Notes: generated by a model from the sequence alone, not told the origin. A stretch of DNA of 64,000 nucleotides from Ensifer oleiphilus (GCF_013371465.1 NZ_JABWDU010000009.1:1-64000), one strand, 5' to 3'. Positions 46,864-56,186 are shown, counted from the stretch's first letter. Translations and numbers: made by a program.

Positions 46864-47820
46864 ATGGCCAATGATCGTCTGGAACGCTTCGCCCACAATC
46901 TCGACTGGAACCTTCTGCGCACCTTCGTCGTCGTGGTGGAGGAAGGCAGCATCACCGCGGCGGCCAACAGGCTCCTGTTACAGCAGCCGGCCGTCAGCAT
47001 GGCACTCAAGCGGCTCGAACAGACCGTCGGGCAAAAGCTCATCGACCGTCGCCCTGGCCGCTTCGACCTGACCGATGCCGGCGCCCGGTTGCACGCCCAG
47101 TGCCGCGACATCTTCGCGGCCGTCATCCGGCTTCCCAACGTTCTGGAGACCGCAGGAGAAGAGATCACCGGGCATCTCAACATTCATGTCGTCAGCCATG
47201 CCCACAACCCGGCCTGGGACCGCAAGCTCGACAGCTTCTTTGCCAAGCATCCGAAGGTGACGATATCGGTGACCGTGGCCACCACTGTCGACGTATTAAG
47301 TGCTGTCGAACGCAACATTGCGACGATGGGGCTTTGCGACGGCAACATCCCGGTCTGGCTGAACAAGGCCTTTCACGTCCGCGAGCGCTATGCACTCTAC
47401 TGTGGCCGCGATCATCCTTTGTTCGGCGTCGAGGGTGTCGATTTCAACGATCTGCGCGGCAATCCCTATATCGCCTTCATCGCCGACGTGCTCGGCGGCC
47501 AGCACATGAACTCGGTGACGGCCGTGCGCGCCCTGGGCTCGTTCGGCCAACAGGTTCGCGCCGTTTCCTGCAACGTCGAGGAAGTCATGCGGCTGATCGC
47601 GTCCAACATAGGCATCGGCATGCTGCCGGATCATCTGGCAGAGCCCGCAGTCGCCGATGGCCAACTCTGGCAGTTGCCGCCCTATGACAACCTGCCGACG
47701 ACGGATGTGTTTCGCATCTCCAACCCGAACTCCATCCTCAACCCTGCTGAAGCCGCTTTCCTCGCGCATGTGGCCGACACTGCCCCGCTCGACCACTGCC
47801 TTGACCATCATCAATATTGA
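46864..47820 (+). CDS. LysR-family transcriptional regulator
   Basis: 318 residues. N-terminal winged helix-turn-helix (NLLRTFVVVVEEGSITAAANR, then QPAVSMALKRLEQTVG) at about 14-75 and the LysR substrate-binding domain from about 100 on. It sits directly upstream of an FAD oxidoreductase gene on the same strand (80-base gap), which is its likeliest target. Start ATG at 46864 has no strong ribosome-binding site. Confidence 0.85.
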   Translation: MANDRLERFAHNLDWNLLRTFVVVVEEGSITAAANRLLLQQPAVSMALKRLEQTVGQKLIDRRPGRFDLTDAGARLHAQCRDIFAAVIRLPNVLETAGEEITGHLNIHVVSHAHNPAWDRKLDSFFAKHPKVTISVTVATTVDVLSAVERNIATMGLCDGNIPVWLNKAFHVRERYALYCGRDHPLFGVEGVDFNDLRGNPYIAFIADVLGGQHMNSVTAVRALGSFGQQVRAVSCNVEEVMRLIASNIGIGMLPDHLAEPAVADGQLWQLPPYDNLPTTDVFRISNPNSILNPAEAAFLAHVADTAPLDHCLDHHQY

Positions 47821-47900
47821 TAATGACATTTCAGGTTATAAATTTGAACGCGTAACATGCTCTGCCTATGGTCCGGCCAAATCAGCAGCGAGGTCGGGAC

Positions 47901-49028
47901 ATGCGTGAGTTTGATGTGGCTATCATTGGCGGCGGCATTGCCGGCCTCTCGCTTGCCTATTTCCTGGCACCACACCGCACCGTTGCCATCATCGAGCGGG
48001 AGGACGGGCTCGGCTATCACAGCACAGGCCGCTCCGCCGCGGAATTCGTGCTGCGTTACAACGCGCCCGAAGTGTGCAAGCTCGCCGCGATCTCCAAGGC
48101 CTTCTTCGACCAGCCTCCAGCAGGCTTTTCAGATGTACCGTTGTTGAAGCAGCGCGGCGGCGTGATGATTGCGAACGCGGAAAAGGCGGCGCGGCTGGAG
48201 ACCGTGTTCGCCGAAGAGCGCGTGGCCAATGCCGACCTCAAGAGACTGACCGTCGACGAAGCGGTTGCGCTCGTACCGATCCTACGACGCGAGTATGTCG
48301 CCGGCGCCTTCTACGATCCCAATTTCTGGGACATAGAGGTGGAGAACCTCATGCAAGGCTACCTGCGCGGCGCCCGGCGCCATGGCGCCGAGGTGATCGA
48401 GCGCAGTGACATCATAGCCCCGCGCCGTGACGCCGACGGCTGGGTGCTCTCGACAAGTGCAGGCGAGATCAGAGCGCAGGTCATCGTCAATGCCGCCGGC
48501 GGCTGGGCGGATCCTGTTGCCAGTCTCTTCGGCGTGGATCCGGTCAGCATCGTACCGCATCGCCGCACCGCGATCACCGTGGACCTCCCCGCAGAGATCG
48601 ACGCTCTGACCCTGCCCGAGATCAACGAGATCGACGAAGACTTCTACATGAAGCCCGAAGGCGGACGGCTGCTTGCCTCCCCAGCCGATGCCACCCCCTG
48701 CGAGCCGACCGACGTCCAGCCTGAAGAAATCGATGTCGCCTGGGCCGCCCATTATGTGGAGGAGGCAACGACCGTGCCCGTCCGCCGCATCTTCAAGAGC
48801 TGGGCGGGCTTGCGTAGCTTTTCGCCCGACAGGCTTCCGGTGATCGGGTATGCGAAGGATAGGCCGGATTTCTTCTGGCTCGCCGGCCAGGGCGGCTACG
48901 GCATTCTGACCTCACCGGCATTGGGCGCACTCGCCGCCAATCTGCTGATCGGCGGCCCCGCGCCCGAGAGCTTCGCCGCCAACGGCCTTGATGCCACCAT
49001 CTTCGGCCCGGAACGCTTCCAGCGATAG
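47901..49028 (+). CDS. FAD-dependent amine/D-amino-acid oxidoreductase (DAO family)
   Basis: 375 residues from ATG 47901 (GAGGT upstream). Rossmann motif DVAIIGGGIAGLSLAYFLA for FAD, GRSAAEFVLRYNAP near the isoalloxazine, NAAGGWAD, and the C-terminal SWAGLRSFSPDRLPVIGY with GQGGYGILTSPA. Closest in pattern to D-arginine dehydrogenase-like members; glycine/sarcosine-oxidase-like relatives are an alternative. Oxidises an amino group, donating electrons to quinone or oxygen. Substrate not known. Confidence 0.82.
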   Translation: MREFDVAIIGGGIAGLSLAYFLAPHRTVAIIEREDGLGYHSTGRSAAEFVLRYNAPEVCKLAAISKAFFDQPPAGFSDVPLLKQRGGVMIANAEKAARLETVFAEERVANADLKRLTVDEAVALVPILRREYVAGAFYDPNFWDIEVENLMQGYLRGARRHGAEVIERSDIIAPRRDADGWVLSTSAGEIRAQVIVNAAGGWADPVASLFGVDPVSIVPHRRTAITVDLPAEIDALTLPEINEIDEDFYMKPEGGRLLASPADATPCEPTDVQPEEIDVAWAAHYVEEATTVPVRRIFKSWAGLRSFSPDRLPVIGYAKDRPDFFWLAGQGGYGILTSPALGALAANLLIGGPAPESFAANGLDATIFGPERFQR

Positions 49029-49092
49029 CAACGGGTCTCCGCGTCCCAGTGAATGTGTCACATTTTGTTAACGATGTCCCTGAGGGTGTGAA

Positions 49093-49136
49093 CTGTAACA
49101 CAAACGACAAGAAACTGACATTTCGCTTTCATGAAG
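49093..49136 (+). promoter_or_regulatory. Tandem Pho box upstream of phnC
   Basis: Four 11-base units in register: CTGTAAC at 49093, ACGACAA at 49104, CTGACAT at 49115 and CTTTCAT at 49126, each followed by 4 bases. The last two fit the PhoB consensus CTGTCAT-N4-CTGTCAT well. The block ends about 60 bases before the phnC start. It marks phosphate-starvation control of the phn operon. Confidence 0.75.
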
Positions 49137-49195
49137 CGCCGATATGGCAGGTGTCATACCGATGACCGGTCTCCCCGAAAGAGGACCTGCTAGAA

Positions 49196-50038
49196 ATGTT
49201 TCAGTTGAAGAACGTAACCCGCCAGTTCGGCAAGAAGACAGCCGTGAGCTCGGTTACCTTCGACATACCCCAGGGCCAGATGGTCGGCGTGATCGGCCGC
49301 TCCGGCGCTGGCAAGTCGACGCTGCTGCGCATGATCAACCGCCTGGTCGACCTGTCGTCCGGCTCGATCGAGTTCGCCGGCACGGAAGTCTCGTCACTGC
49401 GTGGCGCCGCCCTTCGCAACTGGCAGCGCGACTGCGCGATGATCTTCCAGCAGTTCAACCTGGTGCCGCGTCTTGATGTTCTGACCAATGTGCTGCTCGG
49501 ACGCCTCAACCACCGTTCGACGGTGCTCAGCATTCTAAACATGTTTACCCGCGAGGAGCGGATCATGGCCATCGGCGCACTCGAGCGCCTCGGCATCGAG
49601 CAGACGGCGCTGCAGGCAGCCGGCACACTTTCCGGTGGCCAGCAGCAGCGCGTGGCGATTGCCCGTGCTCTGATGCAGCAGCCGAAGGTGTTGCTCGCTG
49701 ACGAGCCGATCGCCTCGCTCGACCCGCTCAACGCCAAGATCGTCATGGATGCGCTGCGCGATATCAACGAGCGCGACGGCATCACCGTGATCACCAACCT
49801 GCACACGCTCGATACCGCGCGCAATTACTGCGAACGCATCATCGGCATGGCCCATGGCCGCGTCGTCTTCGACGGTCAACCGAAGGATCTGACGGCGGCC
49901 GCCGTCGCCGAGATCTACGGCGCCGACACGGGCATCGAGGAATCGATGACCTCGACAAGCATCAACATTCCCGCGGCCATTCCGCAGGAACAAACGGCAT
50001 CTGCCGGCCTCCAGCCGCTGGCACTGGCCGGCATCTGA
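49196..50038 (+). CDS. phnC: Phosphonate ABC transporter ATP-binding protein
   Basis: 280 residues. Walker [10 protein letters not shown], signature LSGGQQQRV, Walker [13 protein letters not shown] and switch His in NLHTLDTA (the TNLH form is typical of PhnC). Powers uptake of phosphonates or phosphate esters through PhnE1/PhnE2. First gene of the phn operon behind the Pho box; ribosome-binding site AGAGGA. C-terminal extra 30 residues (after EESMTS) are low complexity. Confidence 0.93.
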   Translation: MFQLKNVTRQFGKKTAVSSVTFDIPQGQMVGVIGRSGAGKSTLLRMINRLVDLSSGSIEFAGTEVSSLRGAALRNWQRDCAMIFQQFNLVPRLDVLTNVLLGRLNHRSTVLSILNMFTREERIMAIGALERLGIEQTALQAAGTLSGGQQQRVAIARALMQQPKVLLADEPIASLDPLNAKIVMDALRDINERDGITVITNLHTLDTARNYCERIIGMAHGRVVFDGQPKDLTAAAVAEIYGADTGIEESMTSTSINIPAAIPQEQTASAGLQPLALAGI

Positions 50039-50124
50039 CGCCCGCCAGGATCGAAGGCCCACGTCACGGGCACCTCTTTGAAACCGAATATCATCCGGCA
50101 CAGCCGGAGAAACGGGAGAACCTT

Positions 50125-51030
50125 ATGCTGAAGAAAGCTCTTCTGGGCACTGTTGCCCTGCTCGCCCTCCTCGGCCACGCCCAGGCCGAAGACCTCAAGG
50201 AATTCCGCGTCGGCATCATCGGCGGCGAAAACGAAGCCGACCGCCTGCGCAACTTCCAGTGCATCGTCGACAAGCTGCCCGCCGCCATCGGCGTCGAAAA
50301 GGTCTCGCTGTTCCCGGCCGCCGATTATGACGGCGTCATCCAGGGCCTGCTCGGCGGCACGCTCGACTACGCCGAACTCGGGGCATCCGGCTTTGCCAAG
50401 ATCTACCTCGCCAAGGCTGACGCGGTCGAGCCGATCCTGACGACCGTCCAGACCGACGGTTCGACCGGCTACCACTCGATCATGGTCGCCCGCAAGGATT
50501 CGGGCATCACCAAGCTCGAAGACCTGAAGGGCAAGAAGCTCGGCTTCGCCGATCCGGACTCGACCTCGGGCTACCTCGTCCCGCTCGTCACGCTGCCGGA
50601 ATCGATCGGTGCGCCGGTCAAGGAATTTTTCGGTGAAACCGGCTTCGGCGGCGGTCACGAAAACCTTGTTCTCGAAGTCGTCAAGGGCACCTTCGATGCC
50701 GGCACGACCTTCGGCTCTGGCGTCGGCGAATTCAAGGACGGCTACACCTCGGGCAACCTGAAGAAGATGGTCGACAAGGGCATCCTCGACATGAACGACC
50801 TGGTCGAACTCTGGAAGTCGCCGCTGATCCCGAACGGCCCGATCGTCGTCCGCTCGACCATGAACGACGACATGAAGGCTAAGTTCAAGCAGTTCATGCT
50901 CGACCTGCCGAAGACCGATGCCGCCTGCTTCTCCGCCATCCAGGGCGGCGATTTCACCGGCTTCACCGAAGTCAACGCCGACTTCTACAAGCCGATCATC
51001 GACGCCCGCAAGGCGACGATCGGCGGCTGA
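50125..51030 (+). CDS. phnD: Phosphonate-binding periplasmic protein
   Basis: 301 residues. Signal peptide MLKKALLGTVALLALLGHAQA with cleavage before EDLKEF. PhnD blocks RVGIIGGENEADRLRN, PAADYDGVIQGLLGGTLDYAELG and FADPDSTSGYLVP, where Ser/Thr bind the phosphonate group. Binds phosphonates in the periplasm for PhnE. Follows phnC by 86 bases and is followed by a terminator-like hairpin. Confidence 0.93.
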   Translation: MLKKALLGTVALLALLGHAQAEDLKEFRVGIIGGENEADRLRNFQCIVDKLPAAIGVEKVSLFPAADYDGVIQGLLGGTLDYAELGASGFAKIYLAKADAVEPILTTVQTDGSTGYHSIMVARKDSGITKLEDLKGKKLGFADPDSTSGYLVPLVTLPESIGAPVKEFFGETGFGGGHENLVLEVVKGTFDAGTTFGSGVGEFKDGYTSGNLKKMVDKGILDMNDLVELWKSPLIPNGPIVVRSTMNDDMKAKFKQFMLDLPKTDAACFSAIQGGDFTGFTEVNADFYKPIIDARKATIGG

Positions 51031-51049
51031 TCTTCCCGATCCTTCAAGG

Positions 51050-51085
51050 ACGCTGGCCGCCAAAACGGCCAGCGTTCGCCTTTTT
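51050..51085 (+). terminator. Terminator-like hairpin between phnD and phnE1
   Basis: ACGCTGGCCG (51050-51059) and CGGCCAGCGT (51066-51075) form a perfect 10-base stem with a 6-base loop, followed at 51081 by five T residues. It is a good intrinsic terminator, probably leaky, so that binding-protein mRNA exceeds that of the permeases. Confidence 0.7.
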
Positions 51086-51137
51086 GCTAGGGCGCCTGGC
51101 GCGCCTGTCGACAGAGGCCGGCACTGCCGGAACATTC

Positions 51138-52100
51138 ATGGCAACTTCCATGCTCCCGAAGCATCTGAGTGACAACGGCGCGCTTGTGGAGCGTCACTGG
51201 CAGGAGCTGAATTCCCGCCGCCGGCTCTACTCCTGGCTCGGCTTCGCCGTGCTCATGCTCGCCCTTTCCGGCTCGCTCTGGTTTGCCAACGATTCCAATG
51301 CCGGCAAATTCTTCGACCGGCTGCCGCACTTCTTCGATTTCGTCGGCGATCTCGCGCCCCGAGACGGCCTGGAAATCTTCCGCGCCATGTTCGACCTGCC
51401 TTCGCCCTATGACGACGGCAGCTTCAAATACAATTACCCCGAAGGTCGGCTGTACCTGACCGAGAGCTTCTACATTCCCGAATACGTGCACAAGATGCTG
51501 GAGACCGTGAACATCGCGATCTTCTCCACCGTCATCGGCACGTTCTTCGGCTTCATCTTCTGTTTCCTCGCCGCCCGCAACCTAATGCCCAATCCGTGGA
51601 TCCGCGGATTTGTGCGGCGGCTGATGGAAATCCTGCGCGCATTTCCCGAGGTGGTCATCGCCGGCTTCTTCCTGGCGATCCTCTCGCTCGGCCCGATCCC
51701 GGCGATCGCCGCCGTCTCGATCCACACCATCGGCGCACTCGGCAAGCTGTTTTTCGAGGTGGTCGAGAATGCCGACATGAAACCGGACGAGGGACTGCGC
51801 GCTGCCGGCGGCAACTGGATCGAGCGGGTCTGGTTCGGCATGGTTCCGCAGGTCCTACCCAATTTTGCCAGCTATTTCCTGCTGCGCCTTGAGATCAACG
51901 TGCGCGCCTCGACCATCATCGGCGCGGTCGGCGGCGGCGGCATCGGCGAGTTGCTGCGCCTGTCCATCGGCCAGGGCCATCAGGCCAAGACACTGGCGAT
52001 CGTCATCCTCCTGTTTGCGACCATCTTTGCCGTCGACCAGTTTTCCGCATGGCTGCGCCGTCGCCTCGTTGGCGACCAGGCCTTCCAGCTTGCCCAGTAG
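51138..52100 (+). CDS. phnE1: Phosphonate ABC transporter permease 1
   Basis: 320 residues from ATG 51138 (a TTG at 51084 lies in the terminator region and is less likely). First helix at about 34-50, a periplasmic loop of about 75 residues, then the permease domain with SVIGTFFGFIFCFLAARNL-type start and EAA loop DEGLRAAGGNWIERVWFGMVPQ. Forms the inner-membrane channel with PhnE2. Lies 9 bases before phnE2. Confidence 0.9.
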   Translation: MATSMLPKHLSDNGALVERHWQELNSRRRLYSWLGFAVLMLALSGSLWFANDSNAGKFFDRLPHFFDFVGDLAPRDGLEIFRAMFDLPSPYDDGSFKYNYPEGRLYLTESFYIPEYVHKMLETVNIAIFSTVIGTFFGFIFCFLAARNLMPNPWIRGFVRRLMEILRAFPEVVIAGFFLAILSLGPIPAIAAVSIHTIGALGKLFFEVVENADMKPDEGLRAAGGNWIERVWFGMVPQVLPNFASYFLLRLEINVRASTIIGAVGGGGIGELLRLSIGQGHQAKTLAIVILLFATIFAVDQFSAWLRRRLVGDQAFQLAQ

Positions 52101-52109
52101 GTGCCTATC

Positions 52110-53627
52110 ATGACCTCCGCCAACAGACTAAGCCCGCTCGAAATGGATGCGATCGCATCGCGTCACCCGCATCTGCTGCAGGGCTCCTCGAACAAGCGTC
52201 TGCGCACGATCCTCATCAGTGCCGGCCTCGTCGTCTACCTCATCTTCAGCTGGTGGTTCTTTTCGATAGGACATGTTCTGGGCAACGCCAACTGGGGCAT
52301 TGCTGGAACGTATCTTGCCGATTGGGTCTCCTATGAGGTCCGCCCCGAACTCAAGATCGCCCGCGACAAGACGATGACGATCGACTATCAGCGCAACTCG
52401 CCGCTCGGGCCCAATCCCAATCCTTCATGGGTCGAACTCGACAAGGAGACCGTGACCCGGACCGTCGAGATTCCCGCGTCCACGACACCGGCGGCGAAGC
52501 CGAAGGCAAGCTCGTCGTTCAGCTTCATGACGCCCGGTTCAGCACTGGGGAGCACTGATGCGACCAGTGCGCAAAGCCGGACCGAAACCCGCACCGAAGA
52601 GGTTATTACACGGGCAGTCGTTACCCTGAACCGCTCCACGAAGATCGAAGTCGCCGACGGGCTGGTGAAGGCTACTCATCGCGGCGAGACGCTGACCATG
52701 ACCGTTGATGGCCAGGACACGGTCACGCCCCAAGGAACCCTGCCTGCCTGGGCCACACAGAAACGCCCGGGTGAGAAAATCACGCTTGCCTTCGGTGCGA
52801 CGGGTTGGGCGGAAGTCGAAGGTGACGACGTCTCGGTGCGCAACCGCTTCTTCGGCTGGGCCAATTTCTTCTTCGACACCAACTCGCCATTCTTCGGCAA
52901 GAGCTATGGCGAGGTGCTTTCGCTGATCACCAGCGGCGAGCGCATCGATCCGGCGCGGTCGAACCTCGCACTCGCCTGGAACAACATTCTCTATAACGCA
53001 GAATGGCAGCATCTGGATGTCTGGACCAAGCTGCTGCAGACGGTGGTCATGGCCTTCGTCGGCACGCTGTTCGCCTCGCTCGTCGCGTTCCCGCTCTGCT
53101 TCCTGGCAGCCCGCAACATCACCCCGAATTTCCTCACCAATCAGGTCATCAAGCGCTTCTTCGACTTCCTGCGCTCGGTGGACATGTTCATCTGGGCCTT
53201 GTTCTTCACCCGCGCCTTCGGCCCGGGACCGCTTGCCGGCATGTCGGCGATCTTCTTCACCGACACTGGCACGCTCGGCAAGCTCTATTCCGAGGCGCTG
53301 GAGAACATCGACGACAAGCAGCGCGAAGGCGTGAAATCTGTCGGTGCCACGCCGCTTGCCGTGCAGCGCTTCGGCGTGTTGCCGCAGGTGCTGCCGGTCT
53401 TCGCAAGCCAGGCGCTCTACTTCTGGGAATCCAACACGCGCTCGGCAACCATCATCGGCGCTGTCGGTGCCGGCGGCATCGGCCTGAAACTCTGGGAAGC
53501 GATGCGCACCAACTCCGACTGGGAAAATGTCGCCTATATGGTGCTTCTGATCTTGCTGGTTGTGTTTATTTTCGACAGCATCTCGAATGCCCTGCGCTCG
53601 CGGCTGATCGGACAGAAAGCGCATTGA
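52110..53627 (+). CDS. phnE2: Phosphonate ABC transporter permease 2 with a large periplasmic insert
   Basis: 505 residues from ATG 52110 (GTG at 52101 also possible), much longer than the about 260-330 residues of common PhnE. After the first helix (about 34-54) there is a periplasmic insert of about 240 residues, Thr/Ser/Pro-rich at 115-165 and beta-rich at 165-240, before the permease domain (from about 305) with EAA loop REGVKSVGATPLAVQRFGVLPQ. Together with PhnE1 it makes a hetero-dimeric channel. The insert has no domain I recognise. Confidence 0.88.
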   Translation: MTSANRLSPLEMDAIASRHPHLLQGSSNKRLRTILISAGLVVYLIFSWWFFSIGHVLGNANWGIAGTYLADWVSYEVRPELKIARDKTMTIDYQRNSPLGPNPNPSWVELDKETVTRTVEIPASTTPAAKPKASSSFSFMTPGSALGSTDATSAQSRTETRTEEVITRAVVTLNRSTKIEVADGLVKATHRGETLTMTVDGQDTVTPQGTLPAWATQKRPGEKITLAFGATGWAEVEGDDVSVRNRFFGWANFFFDTNSPFFGKSYGEVLSLITSGERIDPARSNLALAWNNILYNAEWQHLDVWTKLLQTVVMAFVGTLFASLVAFPLCFLAARNITPNFLTNQVIKRFFDFLRSVDMFIWALFFTRAFGPGPLAGMSAIFFTDTGTLGKLYSEALENIDDKQREGVKSVGATPLAVQRFGVLPQVLPVFASQALYFWESNTRSATIIGAVGAGGIGLKLWEAMRTNSDWENVAYMVLLILLVVFIFDSISNALRSRLIGQKAH

Positions 53628-53710
53628 CGAGATAAGCGTTTTGCAGCCTTGCCATCATGATGTTGTCATGGAAATCGGCTAGCTGCGCATCGCGTCCCGC
53701 GAACAATCGA

Positions 53711-53727
53711 CCCGCCGTCCCGGCGGG
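53711..53727 (+). other. Intercistronic hairpin before the DUF1045 gene
   Basis: CCCGCCG-TCC-CGGCGGG with further pairing of the flanks (CGAC to GTCG). No T run. It lies in the 126-base gap after phnE2, about 25 bases before the next start, and might tune transcription or translation of the downstream genes. Confidence 0.4.
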
Positions 53728-53753
53728 CCGGTCGATACAAGAAAGTGAAGACC

Positions 53754-54461
53754 GTGCGTTATGCAATCTACTTCGCGCCGCCGGCGGATGACCGGCTGAC
53801 GCAAACGGCGGGCCGTTGGCTCGGCCGCGACGCCTTTACCGGCGAGACCAGTGAATTTCCGGCACTGGCCGGTCTCGACGCCGACACGCGGCATACTTTG
53901 ACCGCCGACCCCCGACGCTATGGTTTTCATGGTACCCTCAAGGCTCCCTTCGCCCTTGCCGAGGGCCGCAGCGAAGACGAACTGGTCGCAGCCTTCGAAG
54001 CGTTTGCTGCAGGTCTCGAACCTTTCGAGATACCGGAATTGACGCTACACCAGCTCGGCCCCTTCTTTGCGCTCGTCTCCGCGACTCATTGCGGGCCGCT
54101 GCAGGATCTGGCGGCTCAAGCCGTGCGCGATTTCGAGCCGTTCCGCGCACCTCTGTCGGAGGCGGACATGGCAAGGCGCAATCCGGACAAACTGCCGGAG
54201 CGACAGCGAGAATACTTGAGAAAATGGGGGTATCCCTATGTTTTCGAGGAATTCCAGTTTCACCTGACGCTGACCGGGCCCGTCCCTGCCGAGACAGCAA
54301 AAACCATGCGGGCCGTGCTTGAGGGCATATTTTCCGAACATATCGGCAAGCCGCTTGACGTTGCGTCAGTTGCGCTCTTCGTCGAGCCGCATCATGGCGC
54401 ACCGTTCCTGGTCCATTCCCTGCTGCCACTGGGCAGCGCGACACAACGAAAGATCGCATGA
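53754..54461 (+). CDS. Phosphonate-operon 2H-phosphoesterase-like protein (DUF1045)
   Basis: 235 residues from GTG 53754, which gives the family start RYAIYFAPP; GTG 53745 is the alternative. Two HxT motifs, HGTLKAPF near residue 60 and HLTLTGP near 165, mark the 2H phosphoesterase superfamily. The family is found in phn operons lacking phnP and could do a phosphodiesterase step, such as opening the cyclic ribose phosphate product. One base separates its stop and the phnM start. Confidence 0.82.
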   Translation: MRYAIYFAPPADDRLTQTAGRWLGRDAFTGETSEFPALAGLDADTRHTLTADPRRYGFHGTLKAPFALAEGRSEDELVAAFEAFAAGLEPFEIPELTLHQLGPFFALVSATHCGPLQDLAAQAVRDFEPFRAPLSEADMARRNPDKLPERQREYLRKWGYPYVFEEFQFHLTLTGPVPAETAKTMRAVLEGIFSEHIGKPLDVASVALFVEPHHGAPFLVHSLLPLGSATQRKIA

Positions 54462-54462
54462 G

Positions 54463-55602
54463 ATGAGCAAAGAACAGGTTCTGACCAACGCCCGCATCGT
54501 TCTCGAGGACAGCATCATCGACGGTTCGGTGCTGATCCGCGACGGCAAGATCGCCGATATCTCCAAGGGCACGACCACCACAGGCGAAGATTTCGAAGGC
54601 GACTATCTGCTCCCTGGTCTCGTCGAACTGCACACCGATCATCTCGAGGCGCATTATTCGCCGCGCCCGGGCGTTCGCTGGCTGAAGATCGCTGCGATCC
54701 AGGCCCATGATGCACAGGTCGTAACCTCGGGCATCACCACCGTGTTCGATTGCCTGCGCCTCGGTTCAGACGAAGACGGTGGTTTCCATAAGGGCGAGAT
54801 GCGCAGCATGGCCGACGCGCTGGCGCAAGCCCAGCAGGAGGGCCGCCTGCGCGCCGACCACCTGATCCACCTGCGCTGCGAGGTTTCAACTTCGGACGTG
54901 CTCGATCACTACGAAGACTTCGAGAACGACCCGCAGGTCAAGCTCGTTTCGCTGATGGACCACGCGCCGGGACAGCGCCAGTTTCAGACAATGGACCAGT
55001 ACACGCTCTATTACAAATCCAAGCGCGGCCTGTCGGACGCCGAATTCGAAAAGTTCGTCGAACGCCAACAGGCGCTTTCAGCCAAATATGCCGGCCCGCA
55101 TCGCGATGCCCTTGCCAAGGCCTGCGCCGAGCGCGGCATCACCATCGCCAGCCATGACGACGCCACGATCGCCCATGTCGACGAATCGATCGGCTATGGC
55201 ATCAAGCTCGCCGAATTCCCGACGAGTTTCGAAGCAGCCGAAGCCTCCCATCGCGCCGGACTCAGCGTCCTGATGGGTGCACCCAATATCGTGCGCGGCA
55301 AGTCGCATTCGGGCAATATCGCCGCCCGCGATCTGGCGGACCGTGGCGTGCTCGATGTGCTTTCGTCGGACTATGTGCCCTTCAGCCTGATCCACGCGCC
55401 GTTCGTGCTGGCTGACGAACTTGAGGCCATCGACTTGCCGAAGGCGATTGCCATGGTCAGTGCGACGCCCGCACGCACCGTCGGCCTTGATGATCGCGGT
55501 CGCATCGCCGTCGGCCTACGCGCCGACATCTCGCGGGTGCATCGACAGGAAGGCATTCCGGTTGTGCGCTCGGTCTGGCGTGAAGGTCGCCGCGTAGCAT
55601 GA
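54463..55602 (+). CDS. phnM: Alpha-D-ribose 1-methylphosphonate 5-triphosphate diphosphatase
   Basis: 379 residues, the usual length. Amidohydrolase-fold with the family form ELHTDHLEAHYSPRPGVRW, later metal ligands in TIASHDDATIAHVDE and VLSSDYVPFSLIHA. It releases pyrophosphate from the triphosphate intermediate of the C-P lyase pathway. The C-P lyase core genes phnGHIJKL are not in the window, so they must be elsewhere if the pathway is complete. Overlaps phnN by 4 bases. Confidence 0.92.
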   Translation: MSKEQVLTNARIVLEDSIIDGSVLIRDGKIADISKGTTTTGEDFEGDYLLPGLVELHTDHLEAHYSPRPGVRWLKIAAIQAHDAQVVTSGITTVFDCLRLGSDEDGGFHKGEMRSMADALAQAQQEGRLRADHLIHLRCEVSTSDVLDHYEDFENDPQVKLVSLMDHAPGQRQFQTMDQYTLYYKSKRGLSDAEFEKFVERQQALSAKYAGPHRDALAKACAERGITIASHDDATIAHVDESIGYGIKLAEFPTSFEAAEASHRAGLSVLMGAPNIVRGKSHSGNIAARDLADRGVLDVLSSDYVPFSLIHAPFVLADELEAIDLPKAIAMVSATPARTVGLDDRGRIAVGLRADISRVHRQEGIPVVRSVWREGRRVA

Positions 55603-56186
55603 GCACGTTCGAAACCAGGCGCGGCGCACTCGTCGTCGTGGTCGGCCCGAGCGGCGCCGGCAAGGATAGTGTCATGGGCTTTGCCGCCCGGCATTTTTCC
55701 GATTGCGCCGACATTCACTTCGTTCGCCGCGTGATCACGCGGCCGTCCGACGCCGGCGGCGAGGTGCATGAAAGCGTTTCGATTGCCGAATTCGCCGACA
55801 TGGAGCAGGCAGGCGCCTTCGCCGTGTCTTGGGACGCGCACGGCCTGAAATACGGCATTCCCGAGGACGTTCGCCGCAACGTCGAAAGCGGCACCACGGC
55901 CATCGTCAACGGCAGCCGCAGTGCGCTTCCCGCGTTTCGGGCCGCCTTCGGCGACATCGCCATCGCGGTCATCACGGCCGAACCCACCGTGCTGGCCAAG
56001 CGTCTTGCCGAGCGCGGACGCGAAAGCGAGGAAGATGTGCTGCGCCGGCTTTCCCGTCAGGTGCCGGATGTCACAACTGGGCCGGATGTCACCCTGATCG
56101 ATAACAGCGGTCGCCTGGAAATTGCCGGACGTCACTTCGTAGACCTCGTCGAGCACCTTCGCATGAAGGCCGCTCATCCGGCCTGA
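55599..56186 (+). CDS. phnN: Ribose 1,5-bisphosphate phosphokinase
   Basis: 195 residues. Guanylate-kinase-like P-loop VVVGPSGAGKDSVM near residue 20, followed by RRVITRPSD and the VSWDAHGLKYGIP block typical of PhnN. Makes phosphoribosyl pyrophosphate from ribose 1,5-bisphosphate, the end of ribose recovery after C-P cleavage. Last gene of the phn operon, before a terminator. Confidence 0.92.
   Translation: MSTFETRRGALVVVVGPSGAGKDSVMGFAARHFSDCADIHFVRRVITRPSDAGGEVHESVSIAEFADMEQAGAFAVSWDAHGLKYGIPEDVRRNVESGTTAIVNGSRSALPAFRAAFGDIAIAVITAEPTVLAKRLAERGRESEEDVLRRLSRQVPDVTTGPDVTLIDNSGRLEIAGRHFVDLVEHLRMKAAHPA

Noticed and set aside
53649-53669. TTGCCAT and TTGTCAT in the phnE2-DUF1045 gap as a second Pho box
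   Set aside because: The two units are 14 bases apart, not the 11 bases needed for PhoB half-sites.
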